Made by a program: the position numbers and the translations under genes
Source: Nocardia abscessus
GTDB lineage: Bacteria > Actinomycetota > Actinomycetes > Mycobacteriales > Mycobacteriaceae
NCBI RefSeq assembly: GCF_015477775.1
Contig: NZ_JADLQO010000005.1
Location: 62,001-126,000, forward strand
Reading direction: 5' to 3'
DNA: 64,000 nucleotides
In this document: positions 9,656 through 23,200 of the stretch, one piece after another
How the letters are laid out: every line of letters starts with the position of its first letter
Position numbering within the stretch: the stretch's first letter is position 1
The notes under the pieces: model-generated
Databases searched by the model: none
Told to the model about the DNA's origin: nothing
What the model saw: only the letters and a program-made list of their open reading frames with translations

Positions 9656-10156
9656 ATGACCAACGAGCAAGCCAAGGCGGACCTGGCCGACATCCTCGAC
9701 GGCGTCCAGGAGCAGATGCGGATCATCGCCCGGTTGCAGCAGGAGCGCGCCGAACTCACCGGCCGCGCGACGGTGCGCGGTAAGCGGGTGACGGTGGTCG
9801 TGAACGCCGACAACACGGTCATCGACACCCAGTTCGGGCCGAACATCGAGGACCTGAGCTATGCCGAGATCGCCAAGGCGATCACCGAGGCCGCGCAGCA
9901 AGCCAGCGCCGATGTGGCCCGCAAGACGCGGGACCTGATGGCGCCCTTGGACACCCATCGGGCACGGATGCCGAAGCTGTCCGACCTGGTCGAGGGCATG
10001 CCCGACCTGCGGGCGCCGGAGCCGGTGCCCGCACCGACGGCGCCGCCGAACGCGCGCGAGCGCAGGGAGTTCTCCGACGGCAGCGGCATGCGCTTCACCG
10101 ATACCGAGACCGTAGAACGCGATCGTGGTGGATCGGTCACCGATTCGAGCTGGTGA
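9656..10156 (+). CDS. YbaB/EbfC-family protein (EspL-like)
   Basis: 166 residues. The first 100 or so have the YbaB/EbfC pattern: an N-terminal helix, then a short beta core (GKRVTVVVNADNTVIDTQFG) and a long helix (YAEIAKAITEAAQQA). The C-terminal 60 residues are Pro/Arg-rich and acidic, probably disordered. Proteins of this fold accompany ESX substrates (EspL in ESX-1), where they act as nucleoid-like or chaperone factors. The ATG at 9656 is chosen because upstream extension runs into the preceding gene. It is followed by the giant gene after 37 bases. Confidence 0.75.
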   Translation: MTNEQAKADLADILDGVQEQMRIIARLQQERAELTGRATVRGKRVTVVVNADNTVIDTQFGPNIEDLSYAEIAKAITEAAQQASADVARKTRDLMAPLDTHRARMPKLSDLVEGMPDLRAPEPVPAPTAPPNARERREFSDGSGMRFTDTETVERDRGGSVTDSSW

Positions 10157-10193
10157 ACCCGGTAGCCGGACCGGGCGACCGAGGTAGCTGCCC

Positions 10194-11213
10194 ATGGCTA
10201 TCGAGCTGCCTGCCGCACTGAAGTACCTCGAGCCGATCGTCGGCATGGAGTGGCCCGAGGGCAACGAGGATCAGATGTGGGGGCTGGGCGGGGACTGGCG
10301 TACCGCCGCGTCCGAGTTGCGCTCGGTGATTCCCGATATCGAGGCGGCCAAGAGCGCGTCGATGACCGCCTATCCCTCGGGCGACGGCTACGAGGAGATG
10401 GTCAAGGCCTTCGACAGCTTCCTGACCTTCAGCGGCAGCAATCCGCAAGAGGACCAGACGCTGTCGAAGCTGGCCGACTACTTCAAGGAGATCGGCGACG
10501 GCGCCTACGACGTCGGCACCGAGATCGAGTACGGCAAGCTGATGTACTGGTCGTCGCTGGCGTTGCTGGCGGCCGAGCTGGCGGCGTCGTTCTTCTCCGG
10601 TCCGTTCAAGCCCGCGGTGGACGCGGCGGCGATCGCGCTCACCCGGATCGCGGTCCGCATCATCGGCCAGCGGTTGGTGCAGGCGGTGATCCAGCGGGTC
10701 GGGCGGATCGTCGCGAACCGGTTCGTGCGGTTCCTGCTCCGGCACATGGCGATCGACACGATCCTCGGCACCATGCAGGAACTGGGCGTGCAGGCCTACC
10801 AGGTGGAGCAGGGGCACCGCAAGAACATCAACGTCGAACAGGTCATCGTGACCGCCGTGAGCTCCGCGGCGGGTGGCGCCGCGGCCGGACCGCTCGGCGA
10901 GAAGGTGGGCGATGCGCTGACCCGGAGATTCGGTCCGGACTTCAATCCGTTCCTGCACGGCGCGATCACCGGGACCACGGCGGGATTGGCCGGAGCGGGA
11001 GCGGGTTTCGTAGCCGCGACCGCGACGCAGTTCGGCTTCGACGTGGCCACGGACGGGTTGGACAAGGCGCTGCAGAACCTGGGGAACACCCCGGTCGACT
11101 GGCGGATGTTCACCGCAGGCGCCTCCAACGGCGCGATGACCAGCGTCGCCAAGGTCGGTTCCGCGCAGATGTGGAACAAGATCATGCCGACCACGATGAG
11201 CCGGCCCGATCTG
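10194..11213 (+). other. N-terminal WXG100/CpnT-like targeting domain of the giant protein
   Basis: Residues 1-340. The opening ELPAALKYLEPIVGMEWPEG with NED-MW29 and DW35 is the signature I associate with the CpnT-like WXG100 domain of actinobacterial polymorphic toxins. Hydrophobic helices follow at about residues 117-155 (SSLALLAAELAASFFSG, then AIALTRIAVRIIGQ). A glycine-rich amphipathic part (AAGGAAAGPLGEKVGDAL, GTTAGLAGAGAGFVAA) comes after. In CpnT this part serves in export and channel formation; that is by analogy. Confidence 0.75.
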
Positions 11214-14200
11214 GGAACTCGCCTGGACAATCTCTTCGCCGACGTGGGCGGCCCGCGAGTGGGTTTCCGGCCCGACGGTGCGGGCGCGCCCGGTGCGGGC
11301 GACGGCAGCGGCCTGGCTCCCGGCGTTGGGGCACAGAACCCCGCCGGTACGTCGAACAGTCCGGGTGCGTCGAACGGTGCGGGCGCTCCCCGCGCCGGAA
11401 TGCCCGCCGCGGCCGGGAACGGCACGAATACCTCGACGAGCCCCGCGAGCTCGGACGCATCGCGTTCCGGCCCCACTTCAACTGGCGGAGACCAGGTTTC
11501 GAACGGCGACGCCGATGGGACGCGGTCGGACGGGAACCAGGCCGCGCGCAACGGTGAGTCCGACTCGGCGCAAACGTCCGGTGAGCCCGGTGGCTCGGGA
11601 GAGCGTGCGTCGTCGGGAGAGCGTGCGTCGTCTGGGGAGCAGTCCTCGTCTGGTGAGCAGTCTTCGCCGGGGGAGCGGTCCGCAACGGGTGAGCAGTCTT
11701 CGTCTGGTGAGCGTGCGTCGTCCGGGGAGCAGTCCTCGTCCGGTGAGCGCTCCACGTCCGACACCGGCGCGGGGCTCGCCGACGAAGGAAGGCACGACCG
11801 CCAGGCCGGTACCGACCGGTCCGAGGAGCCGAACATCCTTGCCGGACAGCAGGACAGCGCCGTAACGGACCCAGCGGGCACGCAGCGCGGCACCGTCGAC
11901 GGTGTGCAGAACCCGGAGACGCGGTCGGTGTCGGACACGCCGCCGACAGGCGTGACACCGGTCGCGGGCGTCCCGCTGACCGGCCCGGCGGCGACACCGC
12001 CCGCCGGGCCGACCACCGCGAGCGCGCCTCCGTCGAGCGGTGTGGCGCCGGGGGCCACATCCGCGTCGCCCGCTTCGCCCGGATCGAGCGACGCACGCAC
12101 CGCGTCGTCCGCGGACCCGCGCACCCAACCTGCCACGCCGGAGGACGGGGCTCGCAAGACGCCCGTCGACAGGGCCCGGGCCGGTGTCGCGGATCGCCCC
12201 GCCGCGACCGGAGACAGGGCCGCGGTGCAGGCGGGCCGGGCCGACTCCGAGGCGCCGCGAGCCGAATCCAGGCGTGAAACCGGCGAGACCCGGCAGGTCG
12301 GTGACAGTCGGCCGACTGGTGAGACGCGGTCGAGTGGTGAGACACGGGCGACCGGTGACAGTCGACCAACTGGTGACAGTCGACCAACTGGTGAGACGCG
12401 GCCGACTGGTGAGACACGGCCGAGTGGTGAGACACGGCCGACAGGTGAGACACGGCCGACAGGTGAGGCGCGGGCGACCGGTGACAGCCGGCCGACTGGT
12501 GAGACACGGCCGCCTGGTGAGACACGCCAGGCTGGTGCGGACCGGTCCGAGGGGGAGACGTCGCGATCTCGCGGTACTCCGGAGTCCGAAGACGGTAGGC
12601 GGGACGCTGCCGAACCGGTCCTGTTGCCGGTCGCCGGTGACTCCGGCGATTCCAGGACGGCGCGCCGACCAGGTCCCGAGACCGATGGTCGCAGGGATTC
12701 CGACGACACCTCCCGGAACGATTCGGAACCCGATGAACCACAGCGGGATCCGAGAAACCGCGGGGAATGCGCCCGGCTCTCCCTCGAGGAGATCCAGCAG
12801 GCCACCGGAAGCGACACCATCCGGCCGCCGGACGAACCGGTCGGTGAGGGTGGCATGTCACTGCGTGACATCCAGCAGGCCGCGGGCGGACGCCTGTGGG
12901 ACTACCCGGACGGCGGGCCGGACCAGTCCCGTCATCAGGGCGTCGCCGACGAACTGCTGCGCATGGCCGCGGGGATGGATCCGCGCGATATCGCCGAAGG
13001 CCGTGCACCGCGCGCCCTTGTGGTGGACGAATACGCCGGCCCGGTGGACGAGCACGGAGTCGGCGCTCACGCGTACACCCTGACCGTCCGAATGAACCCG
13101 GACACCGGCGAATTCCGCATCGAGGTGTCCGACCCGGGGGCGGAGATGCGCAGGGGCTTCCCGCCGGACGTGCCCGCGGAACTCCGGGCGGTGTCGGCGA
13201 TCCTGTTCGACGGTCAGGGCAAGACGGTGCCTCCGAGCGGGTCCGATCCGCGGGTGCGCCCGACCGACGACCGCCCGATCTACGGCCGCGACGGCGAGAT
13301 CGCCGGTCGGCGCAGCGACGAGACGCCGAAGCAGTTCCGGGCGCGGATGCGGGCCGAGATGGCCGACATGCACTCCCGGAGGGAAGCCGAGCAGGCGCGG
13401 CGCCTGCGCGACCTGGTGGACCGCATCGATGATTCGGACCTGCCGGAAGGAGTGACGAAACGGTCGTTGCGCCTGCGGGCATCGCAGGCGGAATGGCATG
13501 CCCGCGAACACCGGAAGAATGCCGACACCTGGTGGCGGGTCGCCGGGGGGCGGCCCGCCGACGACGTGCCGGAGCCGGGTGATCGGAGGGTGCCGCCGCG
13601 CGCTGCCGACGACGTGCCGGAGCCGGGCGATCGGAAGGTTCCGCCGCTGGACCGCAGCGGCTCTGTGGACGAGGACTCGGCGCAGCCCCAGCGCGGCCGG
13701 ACACTCGATGAGTCACCGGACTTCCTCGGTGAGTCCGACGAGGCCGAGCACCGGTCGGAGCACGGGGCAGACGACGTTCCGGCCGGCATGTACCGCGACG
13801 CCGACGGACTGCTGCACAAGCTGGGTGATCGTCCCGACTCCTACCGTGATCCGGACGGCACATGGCATCACCGGGACGACGCTCCGGAGACCTACCGAGA
13901 CGACACCTTCCGGCTGCACGACGCGCTGACCAAGGAATTCCTCCCCGATCATCTGACGAAGCGGCCCTACCGGTTCCTGGCCGATCCCGGACCCGAGGAC
14001 TCGTACGCGGTGGTCGATGAGGTGATCGCCCGTCAGATCGCGAAGGTGGTCACCGAGCGGGCGACATTGCAGACCCAACGCGACAAAGCCAATGACGCGG
14101 TCAAGCGGCACATGGCTGAGTTCGGGATCGAGAAGATCAGCGATCTGGCCGAGGAGAAGCTCCAACCGCGGGTGCAGGATCTGGAAACCGCGATCCTGGA

Positions 14201-17200
14201 GTCGTCGCTGAGCGATGCGGAGAAGCTGGCCAAACTGGATCGCCTCGCCGAGATGGAGCGCAACGCAGCGGAGTTCAACCGGCTCGGGCCGTTGCTGGTG
14301 AACGCGTCGAAGACGCTCGGCGAGCTGGGCGGCAAAGCGTTCGCGCTCGATGCCGACAAGCGGCCGGGCGCGGTGCTGCTGTCGCCTTTCGTCGGCGCGA
14401 TCGATGGCGCCGACACCGTCGACATCGCGGTGCTGGTCCCCGGTGTGGACGGTGGGCCGCCCAGGCTGGTGGTGATCGAGGCCAAGGGTGTCGGTTCGCA
14501 GCTAGGTGGCTCCAAAGTCGCTGAGGCGCAGCAGGGTTCGCCGGAGTATCTGCGCCGCACGGCCGCGATCGACAAGAATCTGCGGCGAATTCTGACCGAG
14601 ACTCCGGAGCAGATGCGAGCGCGCGGCGTCGATCCGGACAGTGCCGCGGGGCGGGCGCTGCTGCGGGCGCGGGAAGAACTGCTCGCGGCGCATCGGGACG
14701 GCACGCTCGAGGTCGAATACCACCTGGTGCACGTCGCCAAGAACGGGGATGTGACCGTCAGCGAGTTCAATCTCGAACGCGACGGTGAGCTCGTGCGGAT
14801 CGATGTCATCGGCGGCATCGAATCGCCCGCGCTGGTGCGGACGCCGAATCAGGTCCCGCCCGCCGCCGTTCCGGCCCGCGACGCGAACGCCGCCGCCGCT
14901 CCGGCACGGGACGCCGCGTCGGCTCGCGATGCTGCCGCTCCGGCACCGGACGCCACCCCGGCTCGTGACGCTGCCGCTCCGGCACGGGACGCCGACGAAT
15001 CGGCACGGGACGCCGCGTCGGCTCGCGATGCCGATGAATCGGCCCATAACGCGGACGAATCGGCCCGTGATGCCGCCGAATCGGCTCTTTCCCCGCAGGC
15101 CGGCGACAGCGACGCGGCCGCTCGCGACGCCGAGTTGCTCGGCGTACCTGGCGAGGACGACTGGTCGCGTCTGAATCCGGAAGAGGTAGGTGCGCGGCTG
15201 CAGGAGCACCTGCGCACCGAGATGGGCAATCCCGAGTTCGAGGTCTTCGGGTTCGACCTGCCGGGTCTCAACCCCGAGGTGGTGCGGGAATACGCCAGGG
15301 CGATGGTTGATCTGGTCGGCCGGTTCCCGAGCGTCGACCTGCGCAGCATCGGGATCGGTGGGTTGCCGCCTCAAGTGATCGGCATGGCGCAGCCGCGGCT
15401 GGACGCCGCCGGCCGCATGTTCACCGAGTCGATCATCCTCAGCTACGACCATGCGACCGGTGCGCAGACCTTCCGCGACCGGATGCAGCTCGGCGTCGAC
15501 AACGGCCGCTTCTCCCCGGAGGTGCTGCGGCGTCCGGTGCGGGCCGTGGTGGCGCACGAATACGGGCACGCGCTGGATTACGCGAGTCAGCAGAGCGCGC
15601 GCCAGCGGGCCGAGGAATACCTGTACGAGCGCTATCGGGACGACGACACCCACCCCCCGGATCTCGGTTTCGAGGACTGGCTGCACCAGCTCAGCGGCCA
15701 CAGCTTCGACCGCGACGGCAACCTGCGGCCGGAGGAGGCGCTTCCCGAGGCGTTCGCCGACCACGTGCTCCGTGGCGACGACGATGCCCCCGCCGGCGCC
15801 CCCGCCCGTGCGCTACACGACCTGCTGACCCGGTTGGCCGCCGAACCGCCGGACATCGGTGACGCGCCCTTGTCGCTCGAGCCTGACCACGTCGACCTGC
15901 CGAGCGATGGACCTAACGGTCCGCCGCGGACCACTCCCGCACCCGACGAGCCGGACGGCGGTCCGGAGCCGGGCGACCGCAAGGTCGCGCCATTGGCCCG
16001 CAATGGTTCCACCGACGAGGCGGCGAAACCCCCGCAGACCTCGGCCGCCGACGGCGGGGCGAACAAACCGCCCGCCGATCCGCCCGCCCGTACGCCGGAC
16101 GAACCGGACGACGGCGCGAACAACCGCGACGACGAGTCGGCGGCGAACGAGCCGTCGAACGAGGACGGCGCGCGGCAACCGGGCGATGTCGCCGCGGCCA
16201 CGGAATGGGCGAACCGCGAGTACGACCGGATGCTGGCCGAACGCAACCGGCTCACCCGCGAAATGGAGTTCTGGCAGGCCAAGCGCGACGACCGGATCAC
16301 CAGGCTGATGGACGTCCCCGATCCGGAACGGGCCCTCGGCACCCGCGAATCGCTGGCCGACACGATGCGGCGGCTGGACGAGGCGGCCGCCCGCCGGACC
16401 GTCGACATCGCTCCGCTGGGCGAGGAAGCGGGCAGGCAGGTCAGCGAACAGCGCTCGGCCGCCGATCGCGCGCGGCGGCTGCGGGATCTGAACAAGCTGG
16501 AGGAGGCCGCCCAGCACGTCATCCAGTTGCGTGAGCGGATCGCGGTCGTCGACAGTCAGCTGCGGGAACTGGTCCGCGACGGCGCCGTCGAGGGCAGGCC
16601 GCTGTTGGCGGAGACCCTTGCCGAGCAGCATCGAGCGGCCGCCGAGCGCGCCCGCGAGCTGCTGCGGATCAAACCGCGGCGCGGCATGCGGGACGATCTG
16701 GCCCAGCGGCTCGGCTCGGTGGACGAGCACGGGATGGTCGACGAGGCCGCCCTCGGCCCGGATCGGTTGGCGGAGACGATCGAACGGCTCGGGTCGGATC
16801 ATCCCGACCGGTCCGCCGAGATCGGCATGCTCGACGAGGTGGCCCGCGAGGTCGACGAGGCGCACAACCGGATCGGCCGGATCCAGGACCGGATGGCGCA
16901 GCTCGCGGGCGCCGGGCACCGGGACATCGAGGCCGCCGGGGGCCGGATGGAGACCGACTGGGTCGGCGTGGTCGACGGCGACCCGCCCCGGATCATCGTC
17001 TACGGACCACGGGAACCGTTGACGCCCTCGGCCGATCGGGGCATGAGCGACCACGATCTGGCGCTGCAGCATGCCTTGCACTCCTCCGAAGCCGTGGCGC
17101 GCGCGATGATGCGGCCGGACGTCACGGTGGAGTACCGCCGGGTCACCTCCAACCGGGTCGGCGACTGGACGATCGATGGAGACCTGGCCGGGCCACAACT

Positions 17201-20200
17201 GCGTCACTTGGGCGGCAGCTTCGGGGCGAGGGACCGCGGCACGCCGCCGCGCGGCCTGGACATGGCGATGTGGCGGGCCGCGAACGGGCAGTGGCAGCAG
17301 GTCGATCCGTCCCGGCCGGACTGGCGGCAGAACCGTCGCGGCGTGGCCGAGCACGACTACAAGGAACGCGACCTGCCGGAAGGCGTCAGCAGCTGGGCCG
17401 TGGACCAGATCCAGGCGACGGTGCACGACTGGCTCGCCGACCCGCCGCCGCCCGAACCGACGCCCCGTGATCCGAACAGCCCCCCGCCGCCGCAACCGGT
17501 GAACCAGGATCTGCTGCCGCACATCGTGGGTGGCGGCTCACCGGCCAACCCGAACAACATCCCCACCTACGAAATGCCGTTCGCGGACGCGATTTCGCAG
17601 GTGATGCGGGTGATCATCGAGACGGCGAAGCTGTCGGGGTTCACCTGGTTCGCCGATCGGGACAACCCGGGCCGGCTCCGCCCCGGCTTCAAGGGCCATC
17701 CGTGGTTCCGCGCGCCGAAGTCCGAGCACCAGCCGTTCGTCCGTCCCGTCGAGGCGGACGACGTCACCGACGACCGAGGCACCCCGGAGCAGTTGCGCGA
17801 CCGGGCGCGGCAGCGGCGCGAGGACTGGGCTCGCGTCCAGCGCTGGACGGACGAGCAGTACCAGCGTTTCCTCGGTGACGCCGACGACGTGGACCGGATC
17901 GCCGAGCGGGTGCGCGAGCAGCACCAGCGGGAGCGCGATGCGGCCGCGCGGGAGGTCATCGATGTACTCCGCCGCCGCGTGCTGCCGCATGCCGCGCTCG
18001 ACCCCACGGGCGATCTGGACGCGCAGGTGGCCCGGCTGCGCGACGCCATCGATGTGGCGGACGCGGTACTGGAGCGACACTTCGGTGGCCCGCTCGATAC
18101 GGAGCAGCGACGGCGAATCCTCGGCGACGTCGTCGACGTGATGGTCGAGGGTGCGGATGCCGATGCCCTGCGCGCCGCCCTGAACGACCACATGCGCGCG
18201 AGCACGCCCGATCTCACCGCGGACGACCTGCGGCAGATCAAGAAGCTGCTGATGGAGGACGAGCTGTTGATGCTCGATCCGGACACCGGGCAGCTCGAGT
18301 GGCGGCAATTGGATCGGCTGGCCCATGTCGCCGAGGCGTGGGGCAGGCTCGCCGACGGCGATCCCGTGCCCGAGGACTTCCGGCTCATCACCGACGCGCA
18401 CGCGTGGTCCGAGCTGGCGCGCAGGTTCCGCGAGGAGAGCGACTACAACGTCACTTGGCACGAGATCTACGAGGCCGTAGCGCGGCTCGAAGGGCCGCAC
18501 TGGGACGATCGCCGCCCACCGCTGTCGGACTGGCGCGCCGACATCCCGTATGCGCCCCCGCTACCCGCCCATCTGACCGACGGGCTGCGGTCGCCGGAAA
18601 CCTCTGCCGCACAGCGGCCTCCGGACGCGGTGCGGGATCCGGTGCTGGAGGGCATGCTCACCGAGCTCGAGGCGACGGTCGAGCGGATGCGTCGCATGGA
18701 TGCGGAGTGGGAAGCCGCGTCCCACCCTGCGCCGGATGAGCAGGGCGTTCGTCCGGATTCGGATGCCGAGCCGATACGGGATGCCGTGCTGGACGGGATG
18801 CTGGCGAATCTGGAGGCGACGGTCGAGCGGATGCGTCGGATGGACGCGGAGGCGAGGGCTGCGCTGGATCCCGTGCCGGAGGCAGGACCGGACGAGCCGG
18901 AAGGGTCCAACTCTCAGCGTGTTCCGGCCGCGGAGTCGGTGCGGGATCCGGTCCTGGAGGGCATGCTCGCCGAGCTCGAGGCGACAGTTGAGCGGATGCG
19001 TCAGATGGACGCCGACTGGGAAGCGGCCGATCGCGCGCCCGAATTGTCGGACGAGTCCGGCTCGCAGCGGGATTCGGGTGCGGAACCGGTAGTGCGCGGC
19101 GAGCAGTTGGACGGGATGCTCGGGAATCTCGAGGCGACCGTCGAGCGGATGCGCCGGATGGATGCGGAGTGGGAAGCTGCCGAGGCCGCGCGGGAGCCCG
19201 GGGAGGACGGTCCTGAAGCCGCGGGCGGGGTGCGACCGAGCGGGCCTCCGTCCGACCCGCCGTCGACGCCGGGGCGGGCGGCGGACGAACCGGGCACGCC
19301 GGATCAGCCGCGGCGTCCGGATGGTTCGTGGCGTCCCGATTGGGACGGGCCGATCGATGAGCGGCCCGACTTGCTCGGCGGACCCGACGACTCGATCGGC
19401 CGCGACGGGGATGTCCTGTTCGAGGGCAATCTGCCGGAGGGTGGGACACCGCTCTACCGCGGCATCCCCCGATTGCTGCCCGACGGATCGGTCAATCCGG
19501 CCTACACCGAGGCGATTTCGGGTCGCGCGGTGCCGAGGGGAACCGTGAACCTGTCCGCCGATGAGCACATCGGTCAGCGTCGCGCCGCCGAGAGCGACAC
19601 CACGTCGTGGTCGCGCACGCGATCTTCGGCGGAGGCCTTCACCAACGGCGACGGCGTGATCCTGGAATGGCGCACGGGGTTGCCGCCGGAGGGCGCGTCG
19701 TGGAAGTTCAAGCCGATCTTCGACCTGCCGGACCAGTTCGCCCAGGTGCTCATCCAGGGGACGCTGCCCGACGCGCGGGCCACCAGACACCTCAGCGAGG
19801 ACGCGAATCCCGAGCCCGTGGCGCAGCAGAACTCGAAGCAGCGGACAGGCGACACCGCGCCGCCGCACCGCGCGCCGGACGCGGACTCCGCGGCGCACGC
19901 CCGCGACGTCGAACTGCTCGGCGCACCGGCCGACGACGAGTGGTCGAGACTGAGCCCGGCCGAGGTCGGGGAGCGGTTGCGCGAGCACCTGAGGCAGGTG
20001 ACGGGAAATCCCGAGTTCGAGGTGTTCGGCTTCGACCGCGAGGGTCTCAACCCGGAGGCGGTGCGCGAGATCGCTCGGGCAATGGTCGACCTGCACGGCC
20101 GGTTCCGGCAGGTCGACATCCGCCGTATCGGTATCGGCGACCTGGCGGGCAAGGTGATCGCGGAGGCGAACTCCGGATACGAGAACGGACACGCCTTCAC

Positions 20201-23200
20201 CAAGTCGATCACGATCAGCGCGAAATACCTGGCGAGCGCGCAGGACTTGCGGCGGACGATGACCGACCGGGTCGACGACGGGCTGCACTCCTCGGCAGTC
20301 CTGCGGCGGCCCGCGTACTCGATCGCCGTCCACGAGTTCGGGCACGCGCTGGAGGACGCGGGTGACAACGCGGCCAGGGGTGGGGCCGAGGACCAGCTGC
20401 TCCACCACTACATGGACAACCACCCGGACAACCGGACGATGGACGGTTTCCTGGACTGGTTGCGCAGCCACCTCAGCGGCTACAGCCTGACGTCCAGCGG
20501 ACTCGACTCGTCGGAGGCATTGGCCGAAGCGCTGGTCCAAGTGGTGGCGCACGGCCGCGACAACGTCGCCGAGCCCGTCCGGATGCTGTACGACCGGTTG
20601 GTCGACGCGGTCGAGGGTGACGCGCGGCTGCTCGGCGCGCCGTTCGACGACGAGTGGTCGCGGCTCGGCTCCGCGCAGGTGGGGGAGAAGCTGCGGGAGA
20701 CTTTGCGGCGGATCACCGGCAATCCCGAGTTCGAGGTGACGGGCTTCGACCGGGACGGCCTCAATGCCGAGGTGCTGCGGGAATACGCCCGGTCGATGGT
20801 GGAGATGTTCGAGCGGTTCCCGCGGGCGGCCCTGCGCCGGATCGTCATCGGCGACCTGCCGCGCGGCGTGTTCGCCGAAACCGGGCAGGGGATCGAGCGG
20901 GGCAACCGGAAGACATTCGCGGACGCTCTGCTGATCAACGCGCACTACGCCGCGAGCGCGACGGAATTCCGCAAGGACGTGGAGAAGGGCGTCGAATCCG
21001 GTTGGCTTCAGCCGAGCGCCGCGCACAGGCCCGTCCATGCGATGGCGCTGCACGAGTTCGGCCACATTCTCGACATCACCAGTGGCGGTTACGCCCGGCG
21101 CAAACTCGACGCCGCGCTGCTGGACCACTACATGTCCAAGCACCTGGGCGAACCGACCACCGAGGGCTACCTCGCGTGGCTGAAGGACAATCTCAGCGGG
21201 TACAGCCTCGACAAGTCCGGACTGCTCAACCCGGCGGAGGCACTGGCCGAGGCGTTCGCCCAGGTGGAATCGCGTGGGCGCGGCCGGGTCGGTGAGCCCG
21301 TGCGCGTGGCCTACGACCTGCTGCGCGAAGCGGTCGCCCGCGGTGGCTATCGCGGGTGGCTCGGCCGGTTCCTCGACGGGCTCCGGCTGGAGCGGTTGTT
21401 TTTCCGCAACGAGACGGGCGGAGTCGAAGGCAGTGCCGCCGAAGCCCCGAGGGCTCCTGAGCGGCATGCGATTCGGGTGGAGGACGAGCAGCCCGGGGGC
21501 GGGGACGAACCGAGACGCGAACCCGGTGCACCGCACGCCGAACCCGCCGATCTCGAAAGCCTGGGCGGCGACGAGCCCGTCGCTTCCGGTGGTGACGAGT
21601 CCGGCGCTCCCGGTGGTGACGAGCCCGTCGTGCGCGACCTCGTGCGCCCGGACGAAGGGCAACCGGCCGGCTGGCAGTACCGGCCGATCGATATCGCCGC
21701 AGCCGAGGTACGGGAAGTGCTGGCGCGCAGCGAGATCGGCAGGCAGGCGCTCACCCGGCTGCGTGATCTCGGCGCCGCGATCCGGTTCGAGGAATCCGGC
21801 GACGGTCCTGGACAGCCGGACGGGTTCGACGGGCGGACGATGGAAGTGTTCATCGGCACCCGCGGGCGCGACCAACTGGCGCAGGCAGCGGCGGTCGTGC
21901 GGGCCGCGGAGCTGGCCGGAGCGGTCGTCGAGGGCAGGCTCGAGGTGACTCCGGCCCGCATCCGCGAGCTGGACCGGGCCGATCACGTCGCCGCGCGCGT
22001 GCGCGTGGAGGCCGAGGCGCTGGGCCGCCAAGCCGAATTCCACCGCGAGATGCGCGAAGCCGGTTACGACCCGCACGGCGGGCCGGTGCGCGATCTGGTC
22101 GATGCCGCACAGCGCAGCGCGCTGGAAGCGGCCTATCTGGACGCCTTCGACGCGACCGGGGGCGTCGATCGGACGGATGGCCCGCCGGTAATTGAGCCGT
22201 CGCGCCAAGCGATCCGAGACGCGGAAGCGGCCCGATTGACCGCTCGGCGCGACGCGGTGGCCGCCGAGGTCGACGCGGCGCGTGCCCGGCGCGCGGAGGC
22301 ACTACGCGGCCTGGCGAGCGAAGCGGATGTGCGAACGCGAGCCGCGCTGACCGACACACTGGAGCAGTTGCACGGCCGGACCACACGGGTCGACCAGTTG
22401 CATGCCCGGCAGGACCGCCTGGCGGAGCTGGAGCGGGCGGCGCTGCGGGTGATCGACCTCGAGGAGGTGCTGGCCGGGGCCGACGCGCAGTTGCGTCACG
22501 TGCTCGACGCGGGTTCGCGCCAACCGGATTCGACCCCGGAGCTCGGACAGCGGCGCGCGGCAGGCGTGGACGAGCTGCTGGCCGACCCGCGGTTCGATTC
22601 GCGGGAGGACCCACGCGACGGGTTGAGCGCCCGGCACGAAGCGGGCGAGGAGTGGGACGCCGCGCACCGCCCGCGCACACCCGAGGCAGCGGAGGAATAC
22701 GCTCCCTCCGATCTCGCGACGGCCCGCGAGCTGGAGCGACTCCAGCGGGCGGAGTCGGCCGCCCGGCGCGAGCTGACGCGCATCGAGGCGGACTGGGATC
22801 GCGCGTTCCGGCGGTTGAAGAATGCGTACAACCTGCCCGACGACGAGATCCCGTCCACCCGGCAGGAAATTCTCGACCTGTTCCGGGAACGCTCCGAGCG
22901 CATCGATATCTGGAACGGCACCAGCTATGTGCTGCTGCTCGCGGAACTGACCGCTCAGCACGCGCGCGCGAGCGCGGACCGGGCCCGGCTCCTCGGCGAG
23001 ATCACCGACGTTGTCGCGCGGGATCTGTCGGATCGGGCCGCGAGGGCCGGTGATCCGCCACCCACCGGCATCCGGGTCCACCTCGACGAATCCGGTGTCC
23101 CGCAGGTATTCCGGGATGCCGCCGACGCGCCCGTGACCGATGGGAAGCCCGATCCGCTTCCGCGCAGGGCCGAGCAGACGCACCCGCTGACGATCACCGA

